Source: Ciborinia camelliae (lineage: Eukaryota; Ascomycota; Leotiomycetes; Helotiales; Sclerotiniaceae). From it: a stretch of DNA of 64,000 nt. The notes beneath the pieces are model-generated. The model was not told where the DNA came from. It made no database searches and saw only the letters and a program-made list of their open reading frames with translations. Made by a program: the position numbers and the translations under genes. Numbering within the stretch: position 1 is the first letter of the stretch; the number at the start of each line of letters is the position of its first letter. The DNA lies in the NCBI GenBank assembly GCA_025890175.1, contig JANPYM010000002.1:521440-585439 (forward strand), in the 5' to 3' direction. This document shows positions 61,087 to 64,000 of this stretch, one piece after another.

Positions 61087-61361
61087 TGTGACGAAGTTAC
61101 AGGGGGTACGGGTCACGTGACTACCACGTGACCTACGATCACGTGCCTGGTGGTGAATGCTCTTCATTCCTATAGTATTAGGTTCTAGGCATAGTACTCG
61201 CTTAGTACTATGCACTAGGCACTAGCGCCAGTTCAGTACAGCTACCTAGGTCTATATAAGGTTCAGCTATCCTGCACCTTCTTCTAGCATTAGAATCTAG
61301 ATTTTCATCAATACGAATCTTAGTTCCTAAATCATTAGATCCCCAAGTCGTCCTCGTGATA
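61087..61361. mobile_element. solo LTR of a retrotransposon with 5-bp target duplication
   Basis: A 275-bp segment of normal composition begins TGTGACGAAG and ends CTCGTGATA. It is flanked by TTAAT at 61082-61086 and again at 61362-61366. Inside are three CACGTG boxes (61114, 61125, 61140), a 10-bp-stem hairpin GCATAGTACT/AGTACTATGC (61189-61213) and a TATA box, TATATAAG (61253-61260), as in an LTR promoter. The end TA instead of the usual CA could be a single RIP-type C-to-T change. Confidence 0.75.
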
Positions 61362-62224
61362 TTAATATTGTAAAAGGTATTAAAAAAAAACTAAATATTT
61401 TAAATAATAAAAATTTATTTAATAATTATAAAAAATGTTATAGTTATATTTTATTAATTTTAAATTTTAATATTAATAATATATATTGTTTAATTTTGAT
61501 ATTTTTTATTTGAAATTTTAATATTATTAATATATAAAAAATATTGAAAAAAAATAATAATTTAATATATTTATAATTTATTATAAAAATCAAAAAGCAA
61601 TTTTATTATATTAAATTTAATTTTAAAATCTAATTATTTTAATAATTTTTTAAACAATTTTATTATTTTTAACAATAAATCTTTTTCAATATTCGAATTA
61701 TTAATAATAAAAAAATCTTTCAACAATTTTTAATTAAAATCTTTAAATTATTTAAATAATAATAAATCAAAATATTTATTTTCAATTTCAATTTTTTTTT
61801 TTAAAATATTATAATTATTTTTGTAATAACAAAAAAATCAATTATAATAATAATAATAAACGTTATTAATAATTAAAAATTATAATATAATTGTAATAGA
61901 AAAAAATAATATAATAGATTTCGGGATTGTAATAATTGTAGTAATTTTAAACAAAATAATTAAAGCAAAAATAATAATAATTTTGAAAATAATATTAATA
62001 AAATTATTAAAAATTAATATTGTTTTTGTTTGAAAATAAAATATTATTAAAAAAATTATTATATTTTAATAAAAGTTTAAAAGAATATTAAAAATAACAA
62101 AAAGGATTTTGTTAATAAAAAAAATAAAAAAAAAATAAAAATATTGAGATTAGTTTTATTAATAATTAATATAATAGTATTATTTATTTTAATTTAATTA
62201 TATATATAATTAATTTAATTAAAT

Positions 62225-64000
62225 AAATATTTAATTTTAATATTTTTTAATATTTTATTAAATCAATTAATAATTTAAAATATATTCAATATTAATTAAT
62301 TTTTAAAAATATAAAAATTATTAATAATTTTTTTATTAAAAATATTATTTTTGAAAAAATTAGAATTGGAATAATAATATTATTTGATATATTATTTGAT
62401 ATATAATTTATATTTAAATTTAATTTTATTTAATTTATTTTTATTAGTTTATTTATAGATTTTAATTATAAGATTATATTTGAAAATAATTTTATATTAT
62501 ATTGAAAATTTGGTTAATTATATTTTATTATTAAAAGATTAAAAAATTTATATATTTTTTAATAATTTATTTTGATTATATATAATAAGAATATAAATCT
62601 GAATAAAACATTTATAAAATTTATTTATAAATATTTTGAATATTTGAATTACAATTAATTAAATCAATTTAAAAAATATATAATTAATTTCAAATTTGAT
62701 AGTAAAATCAAAACAAAAAAACAAAAAATCTATAAACTTTATTTTATAAAATAAATAAAAAAACATTTTAACAAATATATAATTATTTATATATTTATTA
62801 AATTTTGTTAAATTTATTATAATCTTTTTAAAATATAATCAATTTTTTTAATTAAAAATCAATATTTTATTATTATTATTAATAATATAATTTAAGTTAA
62901 TTAAATTTGATATATTTTAAATAAAAAAATTATAACTATAATTCTAATATTAACAAATTTATTCTAAATAATTAAAAAAAAATCTAATTTAAAAATTATA
63001 ATTATACAAATTAATAATAATAATAAAAATTTGATATTTAATTTCCAAAAAAATTTAAAAAGATTAATTAACAATTCAAACCCTTTTTTTCCAAAAAATA
63101 TTTTATAAATAATATTACAAAAAAAAAGATTTAAAATATTAATATTAAATTTCGAAATTTATTATTTTAAATCAAACTAAAAATCAATTAATAAAAAATT
63201 ATTATAAAATATATTATCTAATTAATAAATCAACTTTTTATATATACACTTTTATTCAATAATATTAATCTATTTTCATCCACAACCATTTCTTTCAAAA
63301 TATACTATAATAAATTACTTAACTTTTCAAGATTTTAAATTTTCAACTACAAAACATTTATTTGAAATCTTTAATATTCAAAAAAACTAATAAAGAAATT
63401 CGAATCGAAAATATTAAAAAAAAATTATATTTTTATAAAAATAAAAAAATATTATATATATTTATTATTAAATTTGTTTTTCAAAAAAATTATTAAAATT
63501 ATAAATATTAATTTCAATAAATATAATTTTTTGTTTAAAAATATTTTGATTAAAAAGCAATTTAATATAAATCTACAAATTTTTATATTTAATATAAATA
63601 AAAAAAGAAATTTATTATTTTAAATAAAAAGTTTTTTATAAAAAAAAAGATAAATAATATTGCTTTTTTAATTATTTTATAAAATAAAAAAATTAATTAA
63701 AATTTAATTTTTATAAAAAAAAGTTTAAAATTTTTTTTCAATAATCAAATTGTTTAATAAATCAAAGTTTTAAAAATAAATATCAATAATATTAAAAAGC
63801 AAATTTATATTAAAATATCAATTAAAATAATACATTTTAAAAATATTATATGAAAGAATGTTTTAATATAAATGTTTGTTATTAAATTCGAATTAAATTT
63901 TTTTTAAAAAAATAGCATTTTCAAGATTTTTCAAATAATTTCAAAAAAAATGAAACTAATAATTTTCAAATAAATTTTGAAAAACAAATTAAATTAATTT
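62225..64000. repeat. degraded repeat, copy B (continues past the window end)
   Basis: This is the second copy of the segment at 58528-60087. It keeps C where copy A has T. Relative to copy A it carries extra sequence at about 63610-63795. The copy is still homologous at base 64000, so the reverse-transcriptase part should lie just beyond the window. Confidence 0.75.

Larger units (their letters stand above)
52560..64000. repeat. AT-rich, RIP-degraded repeat block
   Basis: From about 52560 to the window end the sequence is, by eye, roughly nine-tenths A or T. Long A and T runs are common and almost no CpA/TpG context remains outside small islands. Long segments retain C but little G (for example 54400-57700, 62600-63400), while others retain G but little C (59000-60800), as expected if C-to-T changes hit one strand of each copy. 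Degraded copia sequence, duplicated segments and islands of normal composition lie inside. No functional gene is supported. The ORF at 53649-53849 is composed of AT-rich codons without a domain. Confidence 0.85.

Noticed and set aside
52560..64000. The AT-rich block as mitochondrial DNA or a centromere
   Set aside because: Mitochondrial genes and tRNAs are not visible, and the copia remnant with RIP-type changes points to nuclear repeats. Centromere identity cannot be read from sequence alone.

Overview
The window looks like nuclear DNA of a filamentous ascomycete (Pezizomycotina). The evidence is many short spliceosomal introns (about 50-190 nt, GT/AG), fungal-type gene families (eIF4B/Tif3, Rrp5, Spb1, Cdt2, Cdc25 RasGEF, an rds1-like ferritin protein, a C2H2 plus fungal_trans regulator, a PKS-NRPS), long intergenic stretches rich in TACC/TAGG microsatellites, and a repeat block that appears degraded by RIP (repeat-induced point mutation). 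The overall style suits a Leotiomycete such as Botrytis or Sclerotinia, but I cannot prove genus or species from the sequence alone. All exon boundaries were worked out by hand from reading frames and splice sites.

Layout. 0.8-24 kb is a dense housekeeping region: eIF4B (-), a Tim17-like membrane protein (+), Rrp5 (-), a YML020W-type protein (+), a JmjC protein (-), Cdt2 (-), Spb1 (+) and a GPI-type GH16 enzyme (-). 26-28.6 kb holds a zinc-finger regulator (-). 28.6-36.8 kb is a gene desert full of microsatellites. 36.8-47.7 kb carries the Ras exchange factor Cdc25 (+), a BTB protein with a SUMO-interaction-like motif (+) and a secreted rds1-like protein (+). At 48.25 kb lies an intron-containing tRNA-Arg(ACG). 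It is followed directly by a 4 kb wreck of a PKS-NRPS megasynthase, with frameshifts, stops and a large internal deletion. At about 52.55 kb base composition drops abruptly, and the last 11.4 kb is roughly nine-tenths A+T.

The AT-rich block is a graveyard of repeats: a Ty1/copia reverse transcriptase still readable in one frame, a duplicated segment of at least 1.5 kb whose two copies differ mainly by transitions with opposite strand bias, and a 48-bp minisatellite. It also contains three short islands of normal GC content: a run of four perfect hairpins, a MITE-like segment with terminal inverted repeats, and a solo LTR with a 5-bp target duplication.

Functionally, Rrp5, Spb1 and eIF4B belong to ribosome production and translation. 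Cdt2 and Spb1 share a divergent promoter that carries three MBF/SBF-like boxes. The most unusual material is the PKS-NRPS relic and the islands inside the AT-rich block. I found no intact undescribed system, but the four-hairpin element at 53.2 kb is the best candidate for something novel.
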